NCBI GenBank assembly: GCA_017410605.1
Contig: JAFQQN010000021.1
Span: 1-64,000, forward strand
DNA: 64,000 nt
DNA from: Clostridia bacterium
Lineage (GTDB): Bacteria; Bacillota; Clostridia; Oscillospirales; Acutalibacteraceae
Direction of reading: 5' to 3'
Shown here in pieces: positions 1 through 6,466 of this stretch (position 1 is the stretch's first letter; each line of letters starts with the position of its first letter). Made by a program: the position numbers and the translations under genes. The notes below the pieces were generated by a model, which was given only the letters and a program-made list of their open reading frames with translations, made no database searches and was not told the DNA's origin.

Positions 1-1
1 T

Positions 2-646
2 ATGAGCAATGCTCGTGATATAGTTTTTGATTTTGTTATTTTCAGTATTATTTTTTATTTAACATTAATTTTGATTTTTAATTTAGTAAAAGATAGCGCG
101 GAAATGAATAAAAAAACATATGAAAATGATGAACTGAAAAATGTTGCGTATATAGACGTTTTGACAAATATGCAAAATAGAGCAGCATACGAGAAATTTA
201 CCAGAAGACAAGTATTAAACCACAGAAAGAATCCCGGTGCACAGTTTATTTTTGTTATGCTTGATATCAATGGATTTAAAAATATCAATGATACAAAAGG
301 ACATGCCACAGGGGATGAAATTTTAAAACAAGTAGGTAAGGTTATTACTGAATATTTTGAGAGTTATAATTGTGAAAGTTTTAGATTTGGTGGCGATGAA
401 TTTGTATTGCTGATGAAAGATATACAATTATCTTATGTTGAGAATCTAATTGTAAAGCTGAATGAAGAATTATTTAATTTCAATAATATTACATTATCTT
501 ACGGTTGCTCAGAAGTAGACTTCAATAACGCAAAACCTTTTCACGTCGCTTTGAAAAAAGCTGATGCAATTATGTATTCTAATAAAGAGCAATATTATTT
601 GAATTTGCGTAGTAGTGGAAAAGAGTTAAATGTTGAGAAGATTTAA
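2..646 (+). CDS. GGDEF-domain protein (probable diguanylate cyclase), 5' end probably cut off
   Basis: The readable protein is 214 aa. Residues about 9-29 form one hydrophobic membrane segment, followed by a short linker and a GGDEF domain from about residue 48. Visible family motifs are LTNMQNR (54-60), DINGFKNIND (88-97) and the signature RFGGDEF (128-134), so the active-site loop is intact and c-di-GMP synthesis at the membrane is plausible. No RxxD inhibitory site is seen just before the signature. The first ATG lies at base 2 of the window, so no upstream stop or ribosome binding site can be checked; GGDEF proteins usually carry a longer sensor region, and this may be only the last membrane segment plus the catalytic domain. 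A terminator follows 42 bases after the stop. Confidence 0.85.
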   Translation: MSNARDIVFDFVIFSIIFYLTLILIFNLVKDSAEMNKKTYENDELKNVAYIDVLTNMQNRAAYEKFTRRQVLNHRKNPGAQFIFVMLDINGFKNINDTKGHATGDEILKQVGKVITEYFESYNCESFRFGGDEFVLLMKDIQLSYVENLIVKLNEELFNFNNITLSYGCSEVDFNNAKPFHVALKKADAIMYSNKEQYYLNLRSSGKELNVEKI

Positions 647-688
647 CCTGAATCAGATGGCATCTAAACCATTCGGCTCTTCCAAACG

Positions 689-720
689 AAAATCCGTTCT
701 CGCAAGAGGACGGATTTTTG
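689..720 (+). terminator. Rho-independent terminator after the GGDEF gene
   Basis: A stem pairs AATCCGT (691-697) with ACGGATT (710-716), with further pairing towards the loop, and a T-run follows. It ends the GGDEF transcript and marks the start of hairpin array A. Confidence 0.8.
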
Positions 721-729
721 TTTGTATTA

Positions 730-842
730 TTTACTATTCAATATTCAGCCTTCATTATTCATTAACAGGAAACGGATTTTCGAATGAATAATGAAAAATG
801 AAGTCGCTCACTTTGTTCGCTGATGAATAATGAATAATTATT
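730..842. repeat. Hairpin/inverted-word array A
   Basis: AT-rich sequence in which the word TCATTATTCATT (752-763) returns as its complement AATGAATAATGA (783-794) and again near 822-838. A small hairpin around CGCTCA...TTCGC sits between the later copies. The order terminator, then array, then promoter is the same as at arrays B (4338-4491) and C (58133-58300), but the repeated word differs. This is the weakest of the three arrays. Confidence 0.5.
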
Positions 843-855
843 GCCCCTCCACCGC

Positions 856-880
856 TTTTATGATATGGTTGTGCTACAAT
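856..880 (+). promoter_or_regulatory. Promoter-like sequence with no gene behind it
   Basis: GCTACAAT ends at 880 and gives a -10 box TACAAT (875-880), preceded by a TTTTATGATATGG stretch. It resembles the GCTATGCT and GCTATACT promoters that follow arrays B and C. Here the next gene runs on the opposite strand and ends 18 bases later, so a plus-strand transcript from this site would be antisense to the HTH-PolC gene. It may be the remains of a replaced cassette. Confidence 0.35.
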
Positions 881-897
881 AGGGACAAATTGAATTT

Positions 898-2376
898 TTA
901 AAAATATTTCTCGAAAACATCTTTATAATTTAGTTTATACCACATAAGTATCAAAGCATATTTAACAAAAAGTGCACCATGAGACTTAGGAAAAAGATAT
1001 CTAATCTTTTCAATGGAATTTAAAAACCAATCATCTATTCCAAGGGATATAAATTGTTGTTTCATTTCATCTGAAACTCCACCCCTAGCATAAATCCCAC
1101 GACGAGTATCTTCCATAATTTTGTACGCGTATCCCGTGTTTGATATGCCCGTGGTTTTTAATTTGTTTTGCAAATAATTAAACACATCATCTCGATATGC
1201 TATTATATTGCTCACAGATAAACCATTTTTAACCAATTCCTTGACCTCATCTAACCAAACATCCGTGCCGTGTGATAATCCTGATATTTGTATCAAATCA
1301 TTAAAAGTTTTTACAGGTATTTCATTAATTAGTTCTTTAGAAAATTCTGACGAAAAATCAGGAATTCCGTCCGTGTTTATTCTTTTAAATGATTCCAATA
1401 CATCTTTGCAGGCAAAATCAATGTCTTTAAATGATGTGTTTGTTTCTTGCTCTAATAATCTAAAACCATCCAACTCTTTATTTATCATTAATGTAAATGA
1501 TGGATACTGTCTCAAACTATCATAATACTCCTCAAAAGCAAATTCGTCTCCATTAGCGATATTTGATGTTTTATCGTTTATAACTACAAGGGTCTTAATG
1601 TTTGGGTGGCCTTTTCGCACCAAAGTAACAACCTTGTTTCCTTCAAAATATTTTGCAAACATATCTCTAACCTTTTTATATAGTCGGTCTGAAACAGAAA
1701 TATCAAAATGCGTATTTTTACAAACAGATACCCTCAATGTTTCAAAAGGCAAATTATGTCCGTCTCGCTGAAACTCTTCACCACACGAACAAAACTTTTT
1801 AGGAAGGTCCCAACCGCAAAGTGCCGTTTCGTCAAATTCAATTTTAAAACAGTGTGGACAGAAATAATGTGGTTTTAATGGATTGATTTCAGTAGCACCC
1901 AAAACATAAGCAATAAACGATGCACCTATTCCACCCTTAACGCGAATATGTTCCCCCATATCATTTGCTATAGATTTAATTTTACTTAGAAAGTCAAAAT
2001 ATACAATGATATCGGTCTCCTGAAATTCGGCAAATTCGCTTAAATAACGATTTAGAATTTCAACAGGCAACTGATTGCCATAATGAGTTCGTAATGCTTG
2101 GTGAGTGTCTTTCCATAACTTGTTTTTCATCGCAAATACTCCTTTTTCATTTCCGTTTTTTGCGGAATGGTATTTGCAAGCTAAAAGCTCATCAACGGTT
2201 ATTCCTAAAACTTCGCTAAGTTTATAAAGAGTTTTTATTTGCGGTTTTGCAGAACCGTTCTCCCACTTTGAAACCGCTTTATCGGATACGCCGACGAGCA
2301 TACCAAGTTGATACTGCGACAGGCCACGACGCTCTCTCAGCCCGTGTAGAAAATTACCAAAACTATAGTCTCTCAT
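898..2376 (-). CDS. XRE-type HTH domain fused to a degenerate PolC-like (DNA polymerase III alpha) region
   Basis: The protein is 492 aa from the ATG at 2376, chosen because AGGAGGA lies just upstream; a longer frame reaches 2430 without a ribosome site. Residues about 5-65 are an XRE helix-turn-helix (LSQYQLGMLVGVSDKAVSKWENG). From about 125 the sequence reads like PolC: a GxGASF segment (149-154), a zinc-knuckle-like region (C173, C176, C196, C198) ending in DGHNLPFET, GIPDFSSEF (337-345), the PolC hallmark ISGLSHGTDVWL (364-375), and KIRYLFPKSHGALF (457-470). PolC is normally about 1,400 aa; here the exonuclease and much of the palm are missing, and where PolC has a catalytic D-I-D the text reads F-D-I-S (224-227), so polymerase activity is unlikely. 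I know the family match from memory; the function (DNA-binding regulator, decoy or defence factor) is unknown. Confidence 0.8.
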   Translation of the reverse strand: MRDYSFGNFLHGLRERRGLSQYQLGMLVGVSDKAVSKWENGSAKPQIKTLYKLSEVLGITVDELLACKYHSAKNGNEKGVFAMKNKLWKDTHQALRTHYGNQLPVEILNRYLSEFAEFQETDIIVYFDFLSKIKSIANDMGEHIRVKGGIGASFIAYVLGATEINPLKPHYFCPHCFKIEFDETALCGWDLPKKFCSCGEEFQRDGHNLPFETLRVSVCKNTHFDISVSDRLYKKVRDMFAKYFEGNKVVTLVRKGHPNIKTLVVINDKTSNIANGDEFAFEEYYDSLRQYPSFTLMINKELDGFRLLEQETNTSFKDIDFACKDVLESFKRINTDGIPDFSSEFSKELINEIPVKTFNDLIQISGLSHGTDVWLDEVKELVKNGLSVSNIIAYRDDVFNYLQNKLKTTGISNTGYAYKIMEDTRRGIYARGGVSDEMKQQFISLGIDDWFLNSIEKIRYLFPKSHGALFVKYALILMWYKLNYKDVFEKYF

Positions 2377-2401
2377 AACATCCTCCTTGCTTGCTAAATA
2401 T

Positions 2402-2430
2402 ATTATACTTATGTCATATCCACAGCACAA
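2402..2430 (-). promoter_or_regulatory. Promoter of the HTH-PolC gene
   Basis: Read on the minus strand, TTGTGC (2425-2430) and TATAAT (2402-2407) are separated by 17 bases, and the start codon follows about 26 bases after the -10 box. The -10 is perfect; the -35 matches only in its first three bases. Confidence 0.5.
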
Positions 2431-2441
2431 GAGGGTAAATA

Positions 2442-2456
2442 TCTACCTGCGGTAGA
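2442..2456. promoter_or_regulatory. Palindrome, candidate operator for the XRE-type protein
   Basis: TCTACC-TGC-GGTAGA is a perfect 6-bp dyad with a 3-base centre. It lies just upstream of the minus-strand -35 box, in the gap between two divergent genes, which is where an autoregulating XRE protein often binds. Binding is inferred. Confidence 0.35.
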
Positions 2457-2490
2457 ATATATCTAAAAGTCAAGGCAGGAATAACTGTCA

Positions 2491-2544
2491 TACCATACTT
2501 TAATATGACCTTGTAAAACAAGGAAAAGTATGGTATGATTTTTT
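2491..2544. repeat. Nested inverted repeat between the divergent genes
   Basis: TACCATACTTT (2491-2501) pairs with AAAGTATGGTA (2525-2535), and inside it CCTTGT (2509-2514) pairs with ACAAGG (2518-2523). A T-rich tract follows, so as RNA it could act as a terminator or leader hairpin. The word TGTCATAC occurs at 2487-2494 and again at 2563-2570. Confidence 0.5.
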
Positions 2545-2592
2545 ATACAGAAGTATGATTTTTGTCATACTAGGTAAGTAGGTGAATTAAAC

Positions 2593-3474
2593 TTGATAAA
2601 CGAAGTTGTTAACTACCACTTTAATGCGAGTATAAAAGAAAAAATACGACTAGAAAACGGGTGGAAGGAGTCTTGGTTATTAGTTCTATCTGATAATCAA
2701 AAAATTGTATTTCGTGCTTGCGAAGATTATACCCACATATTTGAACGTGAAAAATTCTTTTATGATAGCGTAAACAAAAGTATAGGTAAACTATGTCCTG
2801 ATGTTTATGCTGTGGACGGGAGCTGTCAACATTATGACAAAGCATATCAAATATCAGAATATATTGAAGGGAAAAGTTTAAGACATATCTTACAAACGAA
2901 TCATAATGAGAGCAAAGAAGAAATCTATTATAAAATAGGCGAAACGGTAGCGTGTATAAATCAAATACAGATTGATGCTAATCATCCGTATGTAAAAGAT
3001 GGGTATTCTTGGGAAACCTACTATGCATATAAATTGTTACAACCTCAATTATTAAGAATTGTAAAAAATTAATTTTTGACCAATAATGAAGCAGAAAAAT
3101 TATGCAGTATGATTAGCGGATTGAAACCTGATATTACACACTCTTTTTTGCACCGTGATATTCGACCGGATAATATTTTATATAGAGATGGTAGGTTGTT
3201 TGTTATTGATGCAGAAACTTGCGAGTTTGGTGATCCTTTGAACGATTTAGCACGCATTAATTTAGAGTGGCACTATTGGGAAATGTATGACTGTTTATTA
3301 GATGGTTATAAAAGTGTAATGAGAATTGATACGGATAACGAATTGTTTTATTTTTATCAACTTGAATCATTGGCTGAAATTTTAGATATGCATTTTAATC
3401 ACGGATGCGCTAATTCTACAACGCCCTTTTTTATGGATAAAGTTAAAAAAACTAAAAGGGTACTGTTATATTAA
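2593..3474 (+). pseudogene. Aminoglycoside/choline phosphotransferase-like kinase interrupted by an in-frame TAA
   Basis: The reading frame from a TTG start at 2593 (weak AGGTG site upstream) runs 159 codons, meets TAA at 3070-3072, then continues in the same frame without a shift to 3474. Joined, it would give about 293 codons, the normal size for this kinase fold. The N-terminal part has the nucleotide-binding lobe and the YISEYIEG-type hinge; the part after the stop has the catalytic loop HRDIRPDN and a metal-binding VIDAE segment. The stop sits in an AT run (AAAAAATTAATTTTT), which makes a recent mutation or a base-call error plausible. No ribosome site precedes the second half, so two separate working proteins are unlikely. 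Confidence 0.7.
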
Positions 3475-3545
3475 ATACAAGAAAATGCTTGTTGTTATGC
3501 GGAAATTGGGGCTTGTGGAAATGACTTCCACAAGTTGTAAATGGG

Positions 3546-3724
3546 CGCCTCCACTTGTCAGGGGAGGTGGCACGGCGGTGCCGTGACGGAGGGGTAGTTA
3601 TTCTCTCCCTCAGTCTTTTACTACGCAAAATCCAGCCGCTGACGGCGGCGGTCTCCCTTTGTCACTTCGTGACATTTCCCTCACACTGTGAGGGAATCTA
3701 CCCTCGTCAGAGGGAGCCAAGGAC
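3546..3724. repeat. GC-rich interspersed palindromic element
   Basis: This 180-bp stretch is clearly richer in GC than its surroundings and is built from hairpins: CCTCC/GGAGG (3549-3567 area), GGCAC/GTGCC, GTCAC-TTC-GTGAC, TCCCTCACA/TGTGAGGGA (about 3677-3696) and CCCTC/GAGGG. It fills most of the 300-bp gap after the broken kinase gene. Short reading frames across it have no ribosome sites and look like shadows. Similar GC-rich CTCC/GGAG elements are common between genes in gut Clostridia; whether this is a mobile MITE-like unit cannot be told from one copy. Bases 3475-3545 hold nothing I can name. Confidence 0.65.
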
Positions 3725-3778
3725 TAAATTTGTTCCCAATTTGACACAAGCATATAATACGCTCAAGGCGGTGATGAA

Positions 3779-4249
3779 ATGTTGCTTGATAGATATGATT
3801 TTTACGATTTATATGCTGTTATGATTGCTTTTCGTTCTAATCCTCAAGCTGAATACAATGTTGAAGTAACAAAAGCAATAATATCAGTTTTAGAAAAACA
3901 GCAAGAAACAAATGTTGTGGAACTTAATATAATTAGAAATGTATTAAAAACTATTGATAAAATCGATAAGGAGCGCTTTTATTGGGTATATATCAATAAC
4001 GCCTATACTTACGGTTATAGAGTTGAAAAGAACGAGTTTTATTACGGTATATTACTAAATGCTTTTAGAAAATTATTGCAATCTCTTGAACAAGAGGATT
4101 TTGATAGAGTGTATGATTTAGCCGATGCATTTCATAATATTCCTGTTTTTATTGCTGATGACGGCAAGAATTTTAAAAAGTTTATTAAAATTCAGTTTTA
4201 TTCGTACAATAAAAAGTATAAAACTAATTTGTTGAAAGAATTAACTTAA
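3779..4249 (+). CDS. Hypothetical protein, 156 aa
   Basis: I do not recognise this protein. It is soluble, mostly helical in appearance and rich in Lys, Glu, Tyr and Phe, with no signal peptide, membrane segment or catalytic motif that I can see. The ATG at 3779 is chosen because AAGGCGGTG (about 3764-3772) sits at proper distance. A TATAAT -10 box (3753-3758) is only about 20 bases before the start codon, so the mRNA leader would be very short and hold little beyond the ribosome site. The gene stands alone, with a GC-rich repeat before it and a dispersed repeat plus terminator after it, which fits an independent accessory cassette. Confidence 0.65.
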   Translation: MLLDRYDFYDLYAVMIAFRSNPQAEYNVEVTKAIISVLEKQQETNVVELNIIRNVLKTIDKIDKERFYWVYINNAYTYGYRVEKNEFYYGILLNAFRKLLQSLEQEDFDRVYDLADAFHNIPVFIADDGKNFKKFIKIQFYSYNKKYKTNLLKELT

Positions 4250-4256
4250 TAATTAA

Positions 4257-4300
4257 GAAAATCAGGTTTTTCGACCGGTTCCATTTTGAGTGTCGGTCCC
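4257..4300 (+). repeat. Dispersed 44-bp repeat, copy 1
   Basis: Copy 2 is at 59328-59370; by eye 39 of 43 aligned bases match. It begins GAAAATCAGG and contains the hairpin arms GACCG and CGGTC around a loop with TTTTGAGTGT. Both copies start within a few bases of the stop codon of an accessory gene and both are followed directly by a strong terminator. Confidence 0.75.
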
Positions 4301-4303
4301 AAA

Positions 4304-4337
4304 AAATCCTCGTTCTTCGGAACGAGGATTTTTTTAT
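4304..4337 (+). terminator. Rho-independent terminator
   Basis: The stem pairs AATCCTCGTTC with GAACGAGGATT and ends in a run of seven T. It closes the 156-aa protein gene and marks the left edge of array B. Confidence 0.85.
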
Positions 4338-4491
4338 CCAAGCCGACAGGCTTGGTATATAATCGCTGAAGGCGTATATCATCACACCTTTAGGTGTGTA
4401 TTAAAATTCTATCGGCTTGATGATATACAAAACTTGGGTTTTGATGATATATAATTCCTTACGAAATTGATGATATACAATGCTTCTCATT
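4338..4491. repeat. Hairpin array B with complementary spacer words
   Basis: Small hairpins alternate with a 10-base word. Hairpins: CCAAGCC/GGCTTGG (4338-4355), ACACCT/AGGTGT (4384-4397), AAAAC/GTTTT (4429-4442), AATG/CATT (4479-4491). Words in the left half are TATATAATC (4356-4364) and GTATATCATC (4374-4383); words in the right half are the complement, GATGATATAC at 4419-4428 and 4469-4478 with a shortened copy at 4443-4451. The halves could pair into one long stem with hairpins as side branches. The array ends in the -35 box of the next gene. Confidence 0.75.
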
Positions 4492-4518
4492 GATTTTCCG
4501 ATACTTTTATGCTATGCT
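4490..4518 (+). promoter_or_regulatory. Compact promoter after array B
   Basis: TTGATT (4490-4495) and TATGCT (4513-4518) are 17 bases apart. The start codon is 21 bases beyond the -10 box. The same arrangement, with the same TTGATT box, follows array C at 58312-58340. Confidence 0.65.
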
Positions 4519-4539
4519 ACACTTAGAGGCGGTGATAAT

Positions 4540-4917
4540 ATGAAAAAGCTATTCGTTTTATTGTTTATATTTCTTTTAACTCTATCTGTATGCGGATGTG
4601 GTGTATCAATGATAAAGTCCGAAATGAGTTCTATAACATCAGATTACTCTTCATCATTTGATGAAAGCAATGCGGATATTTCGAGAATTACCGAGGAAAA
4701 GGCTATTGAAATTGCTTCACAGCATTGGGGTATTAAAAGCGGTGATAAGGATAAAGCAACGGGATTTTCGTTTCTTATTATGCCGGTCGAAAGTTTAAAT
4801 GGTAATATTAAAATAGCACTTAAATGGCTTGTAGAAAATCACCACTACTCAACTGTTGACATAGTTGAAATTGACCCCTATACAGGCAAAATTATAAATG
4901 TCGATGCGGAAGAGTAA
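4540..4917 (+). CDS. Small lipoprotein with a PepSY-like domain
   Basis: The protein is 125 aa from the ATG at 4540, which has AGAGGCGGTG upstream; a longer in-frame start at 4480 would read through the promoter. Residues 1-19 are a lipoprotein signal peptide with lipobox VCGC, so Cys20 would be lipidated and the protein anchored outside the membrane. After a Ser/Asp-rich linker (about 25-45) comes ITEEKAIEIASQHWGI and, near the end, VEIDPYTGKII, the pattern of PepSY-type domains. The domain call is by resemblance only. It has its own promoter and lies at the right edge of the accessory patch. Confidence 0.65.
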   Translation: MKKLFVLLFIFLLTLSVCGCGVSMIKSEMSSITSDYSSSFDESNADISRITEEKAIEIASQHWGIKSGDKDKATGFSFLIMPVESLNGNIKIALKWLVENHHYSTVDIVEIDPYTGKIINVDAEE

Positions 4918-4997
4918 GATGTAACTGACAGGGTGGCCACCTCATAAATGTCTTGCATCTAACATAAATGATATATAAATGGTATACCTATAAAACA

Positions 4998-5026
4998 TTG
5001 ACATTAAACTTTTGATGTGATATACT
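4998..5026 (+). promoter_or_regulatory. lysA promoter
   Basis: TTGACA (4998-5003) and TATACT (5021-5026) with a 17-base spacer. Transcription should begin near 5033, giving a leader of about 90 bases. Confidence 0.75.
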
Positions 5027-5035
5027 GTCGAAATA

Positions 5036-5058
5036 GGCACAAGATATTGTCTTGTGCC
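5036..5058 (+). promoter_or_regulatory. Hairpin at the 5' end of the lysA mRNA
   Basis: GGCACAAGA pairs perfectly with TCTTGTGCC around a 5-base loop, only a few bases after the predicted transcription start. The short ATTTTAG that follows is a poor terminator tail, so a stabilising 5' hairpin or protein site is as likely as attenuation. The leader is far too short for a lysine riboswitch. Confidence 0.55.
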
Positions 5059-5123
5059 ATTTTAGATATGTGTTATCACATTTTATTTTTTTAAATGTTT
5101 TGGTTCCAAAGGAAGGATATAAA

Positions 5124-6425
5124 ATGATTTGCGAAAATATAACCGTTAATGAAAAGGGTAATCTTTGTTTTGCCGGAATGGATGTTACAAAACTTGCGGC
5201 AAAATACGGCACACCCCTTTATTTAATGGATGAAAACAGAATAAGGCAAAGGATTCGCACCTATAAAAATGCTTTGACCAAGGCTTTGGGCGAGGAAGCC
5301 AAGGTTCTTTATGCAAGTAAGGCGGCTTCCTTTTGTCAGATGTACCGTATATGCAAGGAAGAGGGAATAGGGGTTGACGTTGTTTCTTTAGGTGAGCTTT
5401 ATACAGCGATCAAGGCCGGTTTTAACCCTGCTGAAGCATATTTTCACAGCAATAATAAAACCGACGAGGATATTGATTTTGCTATAGAAAAAGGTATAGG
5501 CTATTTTGTTGTTGATAACGAAGAAGAGCTTTTTGTTATTGATAAAATTGCCGGCGAAAAGGGAAAAAGACAAAATATTTTGCTTCGCATTACCCCCGGA
5601 ATAGACCCACACACCTATGAGGCCGTTGCTACAGGCAAGGTTGATTCTAAGTTTGGTTCGGCTATTGAAACAGGCCAAGCAGAGCAGATAACAAAAACTG
5701 CACTTGGTCTTAAAAACATTAATCTTTGCGGTTTTCACACACATATTGGCTCACAGATGTTTGATTCAGAGGTTTTCTTTGACGGCGCCAAAATTATGTT
5801 AGAGTTTATTTCCCATATAAAAAACAGTCTTGGTTATACTGCAAAGGAGCTTGATTTGGGTGGAGGTTATGGTGTTCGTTATACCGAAAACGACCCAACT
5901 ATTGACATTGCGGCAAACATTGAGGCTGTTGGTAAATATATTAGAAATAAGTGTAATGAATTAGGCCTTGAAGTACCCTCAATTAGAATGGAACCAGGTA
6001 GAAGCATTGTGGCCGATGCAGGTATGACAATTTACACCGTAGGAACGGTTAAAAGAATACCCGGGTATAAAAATTATGTTTCTGTAGATGGCGGAATGAG
6101 TGATAACCCCCGTTTTGCCCTTTACGGTTCTGAATATACCATTTATATTGCAAATAAAATGAACGATAAGGGTCAAACCTTTAACTGCTCTGTTGTGGGA
6201 AGATGCTGTGAAAGCGGAGATATAATACAGGAAAACGTTACTCTGCCCAGTAGCGTTTGCCGTGGCGATATTGCCGCAGTGCTTACGACCGGTGCTTATA
6301 ACTACTCAATGGCCTCTAATTATAACCGTATTGCAAGACCCCCGGTGGTAATGCTTAATAACGGCGAAGATTATGTGGCAGTTAAAAGAGAAAGCTTAGA
6401 AGATATTATAAGAAACGATATATAA
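5124..6425 (+). CDS. lysA: Diaminopimelate decarboxylase
   Basis: LysA removes CO2 from meso-diaminopimelate to give L-lysine, the last step of lysine synthesis, using pyridoxal phosphate. The protein is 433 aa, typical for the family. The PLP lysine is in YASKAASF (Lys66); further alanine-racemase-fold motifs are GFHTHIGSQ, the glycine-rich LDLGGGYG and RMEPGRS. The ATG at 5124 is preferred over an upstream ATG at 5052 because AAAGGAAGGA lies 7 bases before it and the family starts here. The gene has its own promoter and ends in a terminator shared with hydF on the other strand. Confidence 0.95.
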   Translation: MICENITVNEKGNLCFAGMDVTKLAAKYGTPLYLMDENRIRQRIRTYKNALTKALGEEAKVLYASKAASFCQMYRICKEEGIGVDVVSLGELYTAIKAGFNPAEAYFHSNNKTDEDIDFAIEKGIGYFVVDNEEELFVIDKIAGEKGKRQNILLRITPGIDPHTYEAVATGKVDSKFGSAIETGQAEQITKTALGLKNINLCGFHTHIGSQMFDSEVFFDGAKIMLEFISHIKNSLGYTAKELDLGGGYGVRYTENDPTIDIAANIEAVGKYIRNKCNELGLEVPSIRMEPGRSIVADAGMTIYTVGTVKRIPGYKNYVSVDGGMSDNPRFALYGSEYTIYIANKMNDKGQTFNCSVVGRCCESGDIIQENVTLPSSVCRGDIAAVLTTGAYNYSMASNYNRIARPPVVMLNNGEDYVAVKRESLEDIIRNDI

Positions 6426-6430
6426 AATTA

Positions 6431-6466
6431 AACTGTGCTTCAGGTTGGCCTGAAGCACAGTTTTTT
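6431..6466. terminator. Bidirectional terminator between lysA and hydF
   Basis: AACTGTGCTTCAGG pairs with CCTGAAGCACAGTT around TTGG. T-runs occur on both sides when read on the respective strand, so it can end both convergent transcripts. Confidence 0.85.

Noticed and set aside
3076..3474. A separate small gene starting with TTG
   Set aside because: It continues the kinase frame exactly, has no ribosome site and contains only the second half of the kinase domain.
3555..3824. Plus-strand 89-aa reading frame across the GC-rich repeat
   Set aside because: It has no ribosome site, runs through hairpins and overlaps the better supported 156-aa gene.
5027..5123. Lysine riboswitch before lysA
   Set aside because: The leader is about 90 bases with one simple hairpin; the L-box needs about 170 bases and five helices.
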